Made by a program: the position numbers and the translations under genes
Source of the DNA: Zeus faber
Taxonomy: Eukaryota > Chordata > Actinopteri > Zeiformes > Zeidae
Direction of reading: 5' to 3'
Assembly: GCA_960531495.1 (NCBI GenBank)
Contig: OY482846.1
Coordinates: 40,955,104-41,019,103, forward strand
DNA length: 64,000 nt
Shown: positions 1 to 25,657 of the stretch, one piece after another
Position numbering within the stretch: the stretch's first letter is position 1
Layout of the letters: every line of letters starts with the position of its first letter
Notes under the pieces: model-generated
What the model was told of the DNA's origin: nothing
Database searches by the model: none
The model's input: the letters and a program-made list of their open reading frames with translations, nothing else

Positions 1-397
1 AATGTAACTTGTAAGATTAGGGGCAAAGCAATTATGTGCTGCCAAAGAACCAACAAAAAAATGTTTTATTTGACTGCCATAAACCGAGCTTAAAAATTAA
101 TCCCTAAACGAAATTGAAATCTGAATTTAAAGTAAAGGCAATTACTGGTAAACGTGAAAAAAGCAACAGAAGGATTCCTAAATTAACCCTTAATAAAAAG
201 ATGAAAAGGGTGCTTTAAATATAATCCATGTTATTCTTGAACTAGTATTAAAGTCTGTTGCAGTGGGATTAATATCTACAGTAAACCTGGATTTCATCCG
301 GATTGGTGAACCCACCCTGAGTGGCGCTTCGGCAGACGGAGTCTAATTCATTAAATATTATGGGTTGTTTTTTTTTTATCTGTGTTTACACCTCCAG

Positions 398-3736
<3,339 letters not shown>

Positions 3737-4700
3737 GTCAAGACCCGTTTTTTCTTTTTTAATTTGGGGATTTGTGTTCGTAAGGAGGGCGTCTTTCAAC
3801 CCCCTCCATAACTCTTGGAGCAAGATTCTACTCCCAAGTGGGTTAAAGTTAAAAATAATACTTCTAAAGCTCCAGCTACAATATCCTTTTTTTTTTTTTT
3901 TGTTATTTTAAGAGCTGAATATTACCATAAGAAGCTGAAACGCCTTCAGGAATATGTTGGGTTGGCGTTAACTATCATTTTTATCTGTTCAAATGTTGAT
4001 GTTAAAATGTGCCAAAGGGTTCTTACTCCTTTGTGCTTGTCGAACACTGAAGCTGGGTACGTCCTCTCACCACTATGGTTCGAGTTCAACTTTATTTATC
4101 TTGAACTTGAATGCTTGAACTCTGGAAAGCTCAGTCACTTTTCATCGACGTCTCTTATGGATTTGATTATTGACTTTTTTTTTAAATTTTTTTATTATTA
4201 TTTTTTTTTTTCCCCCAAAAACAAACCTTGAAAGAAACGGAAATACGAGAACACTCTGATAGCCAGAAGCGTCTGGGCGAAGGCGCTATTTGGTCGGGAA
4301 TACAAAGCATTGAAAAGAAATGAAGGGCCAAGGCACTCTTTCACCAAGATTAAAAAAAAAAAAAAATCATTGTGACGGTCGTTTTCAAAATGGCAACTTT
4401 GGTAGAAAAGTACCTTGGCCTTTTATTCTCTGCTTAAGAACACTCTTTTCACAGCTACCACACGCATGGACTTATTTACTCTGTGCTTTGAAGAATGTAT
4501 TTGTTTTATTTAGGCAATGAAGGGAATACTATATGTGAACAGTTGGAGACTATTATTATTATTATAATGGAGTGCTAGAACATGTAACATGCTGCTGATC
4601 ACTTAGTCCTGTTTTTATTTTTGTCAATGAGAATGCCCATGGCTCTTCAAGGATGTCTAATAATTTAAATGTATTCTATAAATAAAGTAAGCCAGGCTGC
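3737..4700 (+). other. abcb6: abcb6 3' untranslated region (probable)
   Basis: AT-rich DNA with poly-T and poly-A runs and no further coding exon, running from the abcb6 stop to an AATAAA at 4681-4686. Taken as the 3' UTR because no gene signal intervenes. Confidence 0.55.
4681..4686 (+). terminator. abcb6: candidate polyadenylation signal of abcb6
   Basis: Canonical AATAAA about 945 bp after the stop, in a T-rich setting. A second AATAAA near 5290 could be an alternative end. Confidence 0.45.
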
Positions 4701-6000
4701 ATATATTTTAATGAATCGGTTTATTCTTTTTTTTTTTCATTGTTTGTCTATCACGTCTGATTCCCGTATTGTCAGCAGTCGCATTGTGATAGAAAGTTCT
4801 AAAATAAGATGAACGGCGGCATATTTTCATCGACGCCGGCAGCTATTCTCTCAGAACCGGATCAATTTTTAAAAGATTCTGATGTTAATCACTCAGGTTG
4901 ACTCCAGATAAAATAATGTTTAGGTTAAGAAATACGAGTTTTCCTTTAGGTTTGACCCCTACACAGCGATAAAGAATTAGAGATGTGTGTAGGCATATTG
5001 CTAGAAAAATAATGTATACAAACATTTACAATATATGAAGCATGATTCAACGTTATGACATTTATTTCATAGCTTTTAACCAATTTACTTGCCCCACATT
5101 CATCTAAAAACCTTAAGAGCTTTGTGATTGGCAGCGGAAAATAGAAATGGCTCAAGTAAACAAAAGTACTTGCAATATTTCCTTGAACAAATATTTAAAA
5201 AGTACTCAGAATCCACTACTGAACCACATGTTTACCTTGATATTGTGTACACATAGTAAGGCTCAATTGGAACATAAAACACAATTAACAAATAAAGCTG
5301 CTGGCAGCAATGAACAGGATCTAGTTTAGTTGTAACAATTTGTTCTCCTGTTCTCTCCTCTCCTGAGTCAGAAAGACAGTTTTCCGGTTTCCCATAGAAC
5401 ACAGCATCAGTTCCTGCTGTCTCTGGTATCGACCCGGCGCAGGTCCATCAGATGTGTTCGATGTGAAATGCCCTCAGAGCCGGCGTAATTCCTCCTACAG
5501 ATATAATGCGATGTGGCTCAAACTTAGAACATAGCATGTGTGGACCACTCGGAATACAAATATCATGCGTTCGTGTCCGTGGGTTTGACGGTTTCTGAGC
5601 GCCAGACATTATCACATTAAATTGATATGTGATAATGTCAAGAAATAAGAATCTGGGCAAAAACAAAGGATTTTGAGTTTGAAATGAAATGCAACTGGGG
5701 AATTGAATTAAAATTTCCTAATTTGGACGCTCGGTGGGACTTGTGGGCCTGTATAAATAAAGGAAAATAATAACTATAGTAATAATTATAATAATTATAA
5801 TAATAAATATAGCTGCAGGCAGCAGTCCAGTTTAGTCGTGTTAGATACATATTGCAGTTCTCCGGATTCTGTGCAATGTAGCACGAGTTGAATAGTCAAA
5901 TCCGTTTTTCGATTTTTACGGCCACTCAAGAGACGAACCGTGGATTTATATAACATTGGTTCATGATGTCACAAAGTGGCTGTGTTCTCGATGTGGCGCC
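4700..6000. other. intergenic, no gene seen
   Basis: AT-rich spacer between abcb6 and the Helitron remnant. Holds an AATAAA near 5290, an ATA/ATT-rich patch at 5765-5815, and short open frames without recognisable domains. Confidence 0.5.
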
Positions 6001-6008
6001 AATGTCCT

Positions 6009-7353
6009 TCAATTTTCGGTGAGTTTGTAACGTTTTATCACTATTTCCTGATACAAATGTGGATGGGTGTGAATCAGACTTGGACGACAACACCTATGAA
6101 ACGTTCCCGTTGTTGTTCTGGAAAAGAACTGGCAAACATTTGGCTTAATTGGTTTGATCTCCCAATAATGGTGCAGGGCTGTTCCCATCTGCTGGTGCGA
6201 CGGACAAAAAATGTCATCAAAGTGCTGCTCTAATACTTCCTGTACAATATCAACTGGTTGGAAACGTGTCCATAAACATACCACGTTGTTGTTTATCAGG
6301 TAATGTTTCGTCAATATTTTCATCTTCTGAACTTAAATCTGCATTTTCAATATTATCAGTGCGCATCGATTCATTATTGCTGCTTGCGGTTTTTGGATCT
6401 TCTTCAACTTTGGTGTGTCAGGATCCTGCCCTGCTTTTGTGTTCTTTCTGTCTGTCTCTCTCTCTGTCCCCGCTCTAGCTCCCTCTGGCTCCCTCTGGCT
6501 GTCTCCAGGTCCCAATGTCCCTCTCTAGCTCCCTCCGTCTGTGTCTGGGGTCACATCCCTGCCGCTGCACCCCCTGTCCCCCAGTCAGTAATCTCACCGC
6601 CGGTCGTCACCGTCCTCGTCACCCCGAAGGAAATTGAACCGGGTCCCCGTTCATTCTGTCGGTGTCCGATCGTTGCATGTGTTCTTGCGTGTGTCTCTTG
6701 AATGCGCTGTCCTGTCTAAGATCCTGGGTCCCGACTCCCTCGCCTGCATCTGGCCCCAGGTTCCCAGGTCCCGGCGCCTGCTCCCAAAACTGTTTTGTGT
6801 CCTGCGATTGGGTTCACCCGACCGTATTCCTATCAGAAACAGGATTATACCACTTGTTATGTATTCTCAAATATGCCAATGCTGTTTTTATTTTATCTGT
6901 ATGAACATATTGATATTTATAAGTTAACTTCCTCTTCAATTTGACACAAATCATAAGGTGATTGTCATCAGATCTTGGAAGTACATTTGTTACATTGGTG
7001 ATATTTGAAGGTACACATGTGACTGGTCCATGTCCAACTTCTGGTAAAGCTAGTATTTTCATGGATGGAATACTCCTTGCAATTAAGTGCCGTTCCACTG
7101 AGTTAAAGCCTTTAATTTCTGGTGGAATGGGATGTAAAGTCCAATCCTCTGGAACTTTACCTGAAATAATTTTCCTGTGACATGTGAAACAAATCCATTG
7201 TTGACCAAAAGGTCTAATTTGGAAGATACAGTTGTCATTACATTTTTTTTTGTGCATTTGTAAATATGTTTCTGTTATACAATTAGAGATTGAAGCAATT
7301 ATTTTTCCTTTTTTAAGATATTCTTCTTTTGGACATTTAACTTGACTGTACAT
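6009..7353 (-). mobile_element. Helitron remnant (broken Rep/helicase-type protein)
   Basis: The minus-strand stretch 7353-6814 translates to a zinc-knuckle-like segment (WICFTCHRK), then LIARSIPSMKI and VCVPSN and a KLKRKLTYK stretch. This pattern is typical of the N-terminal region (DUF6570-like) of animal Helitron proteins. Further along the minus strand, an acidic stretch followed by GMFMDTF, then PVDIVQEVL and HFDDIF, resembles the start of the Helitron helicase-like domain. The reading frame shifts between these last pieces, and about 420 bp of unrelated sequence (6413-6835) separates the two halves. No helicase motifs or Helitron ends were seen. The element is dead. Confidence 0.75.
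6413..6835. mobile_element. insertion inside the Helitron remnant
   Basis: GC- and CT-rich block beginning near gtgtgtcaggatcctgccc and ending near gggttcacccgacc. It splits the Helitron coding region. Repeated ctccctctggct units are visible. Boundaries come from where Helitron similarity stops; class unknown. Confidence 0.5.
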
Positions 7354-9060
7354 ACATACTCTGGACCACGACTTATCTTTTGTCTAAATTGTTTTCTAAC
7401 AAATGTAATTATTTCCCTTTTTTTTCTCGATTATTGTCTTGTTTATTAATTGCAGAATTTTTTTTTCTTTGTTCTTTCCTACATGCCCAGTACTGTCCAT
7501 ATACTGTATACAGTACATATTTGACTTTTTATATTTTAGTCCTTTTTTTGTAATTTTGTTCAGTACTGTAGTTAACAGTGTAACGTCTTTTGTGTTTTTA
7601 ATTTGTTAGTATAATATCTTCATTTTTTGTTTTATATATTTTCTTTGTATTTATTTTTGACTTTAAAGGAAACCTTGTCATTGTTAGAGCTTACCTTGTG
7701 TGTAAGTACATGTAGAGTCAGTGACGGTAGGTCACGTTTGGTCTCGTGCGCGTCAATTATGACATATTTACACAGGTTTACGAAGGTTGTTGAATTTACG
7801 TCATTTTAGTGGCTCCTTCTTCCCTTTTGATTAAATTTTCAATAAGCTACGTTTCCAGGAAATACGAACAAAGTTGTGGTAATTCTGTGAGTAATTACCA
7901 TATCTCGGCTTTCCAACACCTCCCTGGATCTTGAACGCATCTCTTAGTCGCACAGTCAAATGGACTCGACTCGGTCACAAGTTTTTGTGGGCTAATGTTT
8001 TTCGTATTTTTCATTAATCCGGCAAAGTAACGGCGACCGAAGAGATAAAATATCAATCGAGCGGATCCACAGACATCTACCAGGTAAGAAGACAAATACA
8101 CACACAAACGCCTAGTTTGTAATCTCTAACCACTACAGAGTGACGGAGTCTACACTGGACACGGTGCCCATGTACATTCTGAATCAGAACCTGCACATTT
8201 ATAGTAAACGGTATGACGACGTCACAGAGCGTCTTACTATAAATCCCATCCCGATCGTTCTGTTTAAGGATAGCAGCATGTCAGTCAAGCACGGCCAGCT
8301 AAACACTTGGGGTCAACATTTGGTCGGTTTTCCCACCCATTTTTGCGCCGCGCGACGATCCATTTGGATGGACGCGCAAACCACGGGACGCTTGTGACAT
8401 GCCGGTTCCAACGAGACGCGGCCGCGCTCGCGGCTTCTGCCGTCGTTCTGTCCCGAATAGTTTTGGCCTGAAAAATTCAGAGAAATCTTCCTGCGCAATT
8501 ACAATAAGGGGGGGGGGGGGGGGTCCAGCCTGCCGGGCCGCATGATGATGGTGATGATGGTGATGATGGTGACGTTGACGATGATGATGACAAGACCATG
8601 CCTTCAGAGATTGTGAAAAGTGAGCGGTCACCGGTGCGGGTAGTCTCATTCATTCAGTGTCATTATTTTAACGTTTGAGTTGTATCTCTGTGTGAGGCTG
8701 GAAAGGGTGAAGTTGTTGGCCTCCCGATGCATTCACGCCATGTGGGAATTACGGACAGGACGATTAGCGCGTTCGTACAACAAGTGTGAGGTAAACCAGG
8801 TGACCGTTTCCTACGTAGGCAGGTTTACCCGTGGCGGTGTACAACATTTAATTGGTCACACCATTTGTCTTTTTTCTTTTTTTATGAGGACAAATTTGTC
8901 TTTCTTTGTATTTATTTGATAAGGCAAATCGGCGTATTGTATTAATACTTGTAATATCTTTTTTTTTTAAACGTTTTCCGCCTCGTGGCGTTAAGTTGGG
9001 AGAAATCGAGAACAAATAAATAAATAATAATAATACTACTACTAATAATAATAATTATTA
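7354..9060. other. intergenic, mixed repeats upstream of cnppd1
   Basis: AT-rich to about 7900, then mixed sequence. Contains an imperfect inverted repeat at 8197-8244 (atttatagtaa arms around a tgacgacgtca core), a poly-G run near 8509-8523, and a (GAT)n-like patch at 8541-8590. No exon recognised. Confidence 0.5.
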
Positions 9061-9284
9061 TAATAATTCCAAGTTGGCGCTCGTTGTTCCGGTCCCTCCC
9101 CGGGGCCTTGAACGCAGCACACCACGGTGTCAGCGCTCAGGGTGTGGAGCGGCTAGGCTAGGCTAGGCTAGGCTAAGCTAAGCTAAGGGTGAAGGCGCGG
9201 GTCCGGGCCGGGCAGTCCCCCTCTTCCTCACGCTCGCTCCGCTCGCTTTTTTACAGGCCAGGTCGCGGATGCTCCCCGCGCAAC
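9060..9284 (+). promoter_or_regulatory. cnppd1: cnppd1 promoter/5' UTR region (probable)
   Basis: A GC-rich, CpG-containing island rising out of AT-rich flank directly before the first coding exon, with no TATA box seen. A ttttttacag at about 9248-9257 just upstream of the ATG could act as an acceptor for an upstream non-coding exon. Confidence 0.4.
9150..9187. repeat. GGCTA/AGCTA pentamer array
   Basis: Seven or so tandem units of ggcta drifting to agcta, about 100 bp before the cnppd1 start codon, within the likely promoter or 5' UTR. Confidence 0.8.
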
Positions 9285-20187
<10,903 letters not shown>

Positions 20188-20661
20188 GACGCCGACGTAC
20201 CCGTGTCGGTCTGTGGCGGCGGGTTCCGGGAATTAAAAACAGTTGTTAGCTTTCATCATTTCTCAACCGTTCTGTGATCCTTTGTATGGTATACTTTTTA
20301 AACACACTCAATATACATATTGAAAGACATCGATTTTATTGAGGCACTTTTTTGTACAGTAGTTATTGGGCTTAAAGGGTTGCAGGTAACCGCCTGAAAC
20401 GTAAGTGGAAGCATAGAAAAGGCCTTTACAGCTCAAACCTGGGGTGAAAAAAGCCAAAGGTGTTTTTTGTTTTTTTTTCTCCTGTTTGCCGTAGTGGAGA
20501 CGACACGGAGTCCACCTTCTTCCTGCACACCTATATTACAGATTGTATCACGTTTGTACTCATTTGGAACTTGAACTTGGAATAGGCTTTGCGTAATAAC
20601 GGTAATAACCAGTGTTTGTTTTTGCCGCTTGCAGCCACGGTTGGAGGGTTTCGGCTTTTGC

Positions 20662-20667
20662 AATAAA
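20662..20667 (+). terminator. cnppd1: candidate polyadenylation signal of cnppd1
   Basis: AATAAA about 475 bp after the stop. A later AATAAATAAA near 21731 is an alternative. The sequence between is AT-rich and non-coding on this strand. Confidence 0.45.
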
Positions 20668-20669
20668 AT

Positions 20670-21112
20670 TGACGTTGAGGGATTTGTCGCACGGCGAGTT
20701 TGGTTTTGACAGATAACTGCCGCGGCTTTGCAGCTGCTTATCGCTTGAGAGGTTTGGGGAATGTGGTTTGACCGTACATCCAGGGGTTGCAGAGGTTTGC
20801 AGTACGTTTACGTTACGGTGTATAAAACTTTGGGTAGAATGGAGTGGGCGAGTTTAGTCAACAGACGGACTTGATCTAGCTTTCCATTTTAAAGGATTTC
20901 ATTTGTTGGGTGGCTGTTTGAAATTGGTCTCACCCGTTGTGGCACTGGCTTTGCAAAGTGGATACTCTTGCAGTTTGGGGGGGTATTCATGTTTCTGTTG
21001 ACATCATCTTGGATCTCCGGGAGAAGCTGGAGAGAAGCAGAGAGTAAAGGAAATGTCGAATAGACAACGTCAATGCAGTTTTGTACTCTATACCTCAGTG
21101 TGGCTATCATTT

Positions 21113-21158
<46 letters not shown>

Positions 21159-22230
21159 AACACACACACACACGCACAAACACACGCACGCACACAGCAC
21201 AGAAAGAAGTACTTGCACCTAATACTCTTCCATTTATGACAGCCTTTTCCATTATGTTTCTGCGTGGCTGGTGTATTTTATTAAGTTTTTAAGGGATTTA
21301 TATTTTTGCAGTTGAGCGCCATTAACATCAGATTAACCCCCCCCCATAGGTCAAATTTAACCCTTTTGACAGACTTAATCATTTTGAAGTTTGCTGTCGA
21401 GCTTTTTAGATTGACATTTGAGTCAAGACTTTTTTCCTGTTTTTCAATTGAAGGTTTTTGCCTTTTACCAAGCTTAACTCTGTGAAGTAGTTCTGTTTGA
21501 AGGAGTACACCTTTCACAAAGTCAGATTTTGATAACATTTCTATGTTTACATGTGGGTGAGTACAGGAGCCGCACACCGAAGTGAAAGCAGCTGGAATTT
21601 TTATATTTTCCAACCTATTTCCATCTTTAGTCTCAAAAGTACTGACCGGATATGTAATGTATTTAGATTTTATTTTATTTTTTTTCCGAAAATCATTTTT
21701 AATGACAGTTGTGACCAGAGACTCAAACATTAATAAATAAAACCTTTATTTAATTCCTGAACGCAGCAGAATTTGAGACACATTGAAGTCAGATATACAT
21801 TAATTTTCAAAAGCAATGTGAAATGTGTAAAAACATGTACAAAAAGCCCAGCATTAATAAAAAAACAACAATGGCATTTCTTGTCAATCTCTATGTTCTT
21901 CATTTTGATACAATTATAGTTGGCATTCACAGTAAATGCCAATCACTCAATAGATATTAATAAACAAATATGAAGGTGCTTATTTATTATTGATGCCTTG
22001 CATTGTTACAGCTTCACCCGGGTGTAGCAGCAACGTTTCATGCTTGCGGGGGGCGGGTATTGAGGCACTTTGAGCTCTGAGATTAAGGTCGGAATTCTGA
22101 AGAATTCCAACTTTATTCTCATAATTGTAATTGTTTTTTATGTCATTCGGACTTAATTCTGAGAACTATAACCAGCAATTCTGACTTTGAGCTCAGAAAT
22201 CTTATCATTAAACTCATAGAGTTCTGGCTA
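20670..22230. other. spacer between cnppd1 and prkag3
   Basis: AT-rich; contains a CA tract at 21117-21197, a minus-strand open frame at 21281-21730 of unknown status, an AATAAATAAA near 21731, and an attctgag-rich repeat patch at 22080-22200. Confidence 0.5.
21117..21197. repeat. CA microsatellite with CACG variants
   Basis: Interrupted (CA)n with cgcacaaa interruptions. Confidence 0.95.
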
Positions 22231-22399
22231 CAATGCCAGGGTTCCTTGAATCTACAAACTCAAGTCGTTTTTGTTTTTTTTCCCACGAGGCAACGATCTC
22301 TCTGACTCCGCCCCGGTCCTCTCGACCGTCCCATCGCCTCGAGCCATCAGAGGGTCATGTAAAGAGCAAGCAAACCCAGAACCTTTCAACAGGAACCAA

Positions 22400-22573
22400 G
22401 TGTCTGTGTGTGCCAGGCCTCCTCGCTCCGCCCCCATATCTTCTGAGTCCGACACATACCAGCCAGAGTGCAGCTCCTAATATAGACCCAGCTGCCGGGA
22501 GGGAAGGGCGGGCAGGGGGGGCCTGTCCAACGGCAGTGACCCGTCCACCATTTAATGGACGCACAAAAGAATT
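22400..22573 (+). promoter_or_regulatory. prkag3: prkag3 promoter region (tentative)
   Basis: GC-rich stretch with a TATA-like ctaatataga near 22477 and an E-box CAGCTG at 22489-22494, just before the proposed first codon. An E-box would suit a muscle-expressed gene. Rests on the first-exon model being right. Confidence 0.3.
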
Positions 22574-22591
22574 ATGGAGCCTCGAACTCGG
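22574..22591 (+). CDS. prkag3: prkag3 exon 1 (tentative)
   Basis: Six codons MEPRTR before a gtaata donor. Chosen because it splices in frame to the next proposed exon; human PRKAG3 also begins MEP. Weak start context (attATGG). Confidence 0.35.
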
Positions 22592-23309
22592 GTAATACGA
22601 TTCAGCAATACCGTCTGCGGAGGCGGAGGGAGGGAGTGAGTGAAACCACCGGGACCTTTTTGACGAATAAGTGGAGTTTGCAGCGTCGTTCACGCCGCTC
22701 AATATGTTTATTGTGTTGTAGGCCTTCAGAGAAAAGAAGCAAGGACCAGCGAGTGCAGGTACAGTGCAGCGTGGCCGTCGGCGCTAACATTCAGGGTTGG
22801 CATACTTTCCCCGGGAAGTGAAGGTTGGGAAACGTAATTTTTGATAAGAATACCGACAAATGCAATGCTCGGCCCCGTGGCGTGTTTTGGATCGTTCGCC
22901 GGCATCTCCTTCAGTAGGAATTGGCAGCCGCACCAGGTACTGTTGCCGTACTGTGGGCGTGCCTTATTTATTCCAATCAGGAATAGGAATAAGAAGCTCC
23001 CTCTTTTAAAATGTTTCCTTGGGGTCCCTGCTTAGCTGTGCGTATGCGGCAGTTTTACCTGGCGCTCGCTTCTTCCCCGATTTCTCGGATTTATGTTGAC
23101 AATAAATCCAACATATTGTTGGATTTATTGTCAACATAAATCCGAGAAATCTGAGTTTATGTTGAGTTACTGTTCGAAGAGTTTACATTTATATCTACTT
23201 TTAATATGGTAAAACAGAGGTCTTCAACCTTTTTCAGCCTAAAGACCCCTTGGCGGATAGAGAAACAGAGCAGGGACACCCTAGATCTTTTATATATATA
23301 ATTATACTT

Positions 23310-23345
<36 letters not shown>

Positions 23346-24111
23346 TTATTATTATTATTATTGTCTTGTGTTTTAAGCCGACCTATAATAACAAATATAT
23401 AAAGCCTATTTAACCTATTTATATACTATATATATATATATATATACTAATATATATACTCCTCTTGAAAATAATAAAAACAGTAAATAAAATAAAAACA
23501 GTGAATAATAAAACTGTGTTTTTATCATAGACTAATTTCTTTTAATCCGTTCACTTTTCTTCGGCCGTGCCCATTTCCACGTTATTCCCGTCAATTCCCA
23601 TGGAAAGTCTCCCTTCCTTCGAAATATTAGAAATGTCGCAACCCCGGCGGACACGCACGTTAGAGGTATGCGGTATGTACACCGTTCTGTTTGTCCCGAA
23701 CACCTGAGTACCTGGATATCTGTCACCGTTGTTTTCTTTATTTATCGTGTCTCTCAGACGGCGACAAACTGGTTTACGTGAACTTCATGAAAAGCCACTG
23801 CTGCTACGACGCCATTCCAACCAGCTGCAAACTGGTCATATTTGACACCACGCTCCAGGTACGAGCGCCGCTATTACCGCCCCAAAGGACGGTGACGACT
23901 TCATGCGGCTGTGTGTCACTGTACCTTTCAACAATATGCAACACTCAGTGGCTCCTTTGTTAGGTTCGCCTGTGTGCCTGTTCGTTAATGCAGAAAAATG
24001 TGATCTAAGTCGGCGTTTCTCAGCGTGGGGTCCAGGGACCCTCCGGTGGTCCTCCAAGAGGTTCCAGAGGGTCCCCAGAAAAATTATTAACAGTCATTTT
24101 TAAGTTTCAGC

Positions 24112-24145
<34 letters not shown>

Positions 24146-25566
24146 TTATTATTATTCCCTCACAATCGTATTAAATGGGGTCCGTGGCCGATGCCGCGTC
24201 AACACGCAACAGAATCTCCTAAGTAATGTTTTGTGCTTTGTAGTCCAGTCCACGCCATCCAAGCCGGGGGCCTAATAAAGTGGCCACTGAGAGGAGGTGC
24301 GAAAACCCGGGTTCGGAAAGTCCACTCCGCTCCGGGATTTTAGTCGACCGTTTGGATTCGCTGATGAGCGTCAACCCAGAGGCGCGGTGCGCGGCTGGAG
24401 CGAGAAAGACACGGATTTTGACTTTCTGAACCTGGAGTATTCCATCTCCGCCACCGAGTGTGTGTGTCGTAAGAAAATCAATTGCTTTCCCGTTAATGTC
24501 ACGGATATGACAGGACCCAAATAAATTGCGGGAAAATTTATACTTGCAGGTCAAAAAGGCATTCTACGCCCTTGTGGCGAACGGTTTGAGGGCGGCACCT
24601 TTATGGGACAATAAATTGAAGCAGTTTGTGGGTAAGAGCAAAGAGGAAACAGTAATAAGGAAATGCGTTGGGCACTGGAGTTTCCAAAAAGCCATCACTC
24701 TAACGGATATTTCCTCACGTTTACAGGTATGTTGACGATCACGGATTTCATCAACATCCTTCATCGCTATTACAAATCCCCCCTGGTGAGCAGGAAATGT
24801 GTTGCACGCTGTGGGACGGTTTGGCAGACTCCGATTATGCTCCGATTGTAGACCAAATCCCACTTTTAATCCGGACTGACCGACGGGTTCTCAGTCACGG
24901 TTTGAAATAATCTCCGATTTTCCCAAATCCGGGGTTAAAAAATGTGATTTCCAGAAGGAAGATCAGAGATAATCTAGGTCTTCATCTCAAATTAAACCCG
25001 ACCAGGTTTAGCTTTGGTTTAATGGGCGCTGCCTCCAGGTGGAGCAGGTTGATCTGGACTAAGACCAGCACCAAGACCAGACAGAAGCCTTAGTCCAGGA
25101 CTTCCTGGTCCGGAACTAACTCATCTTAAACTCATCTTAAATTACCCGCAAAGCCGCCCCGCTATGTTTGTGTGGAGTGAATTAAAATGCTTCTCTACAT
25201 CAGCGACGGAGCGGTGGGGACGTCGTGACGCCCGTTCATGTGTGGTATCCCCCGTGTCAGCCGCATCTGGATAAGATCAGGCTGCTCGGGTCATTGAAGG
25301 CCGAGGCGCCAAACCGTTTTGAAAACTTGACGTTGCGCGTTTTTTTTTTTTTCCACCCCAGGTGCAGATCTATGAGCTGGAGAGCCACAAGATCGAGACG
25401 TGGAGAGGTGATTACTTCCTAAGTAAACCACGTGCCATGGCTCTGTTCATACCCTGTCTGGTTTACACCGCTTAAAATGTTCAGCTTTATTTTTATTATC
25501 CTGCCATATTTTATATTTTATTGTGTACAGTTAACTGCGAGGTCTGTCTGTCTGTCTGTCTGTCTA

Positions 25567-25657
<91 letters not shown>

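Noticed and set aside
25540..25655. CRISPR-like or minisatellite array
   Set aside because: Plain TCTG/TCTA tetranucleotide repeat without spacers; the organism is a vertebrate.
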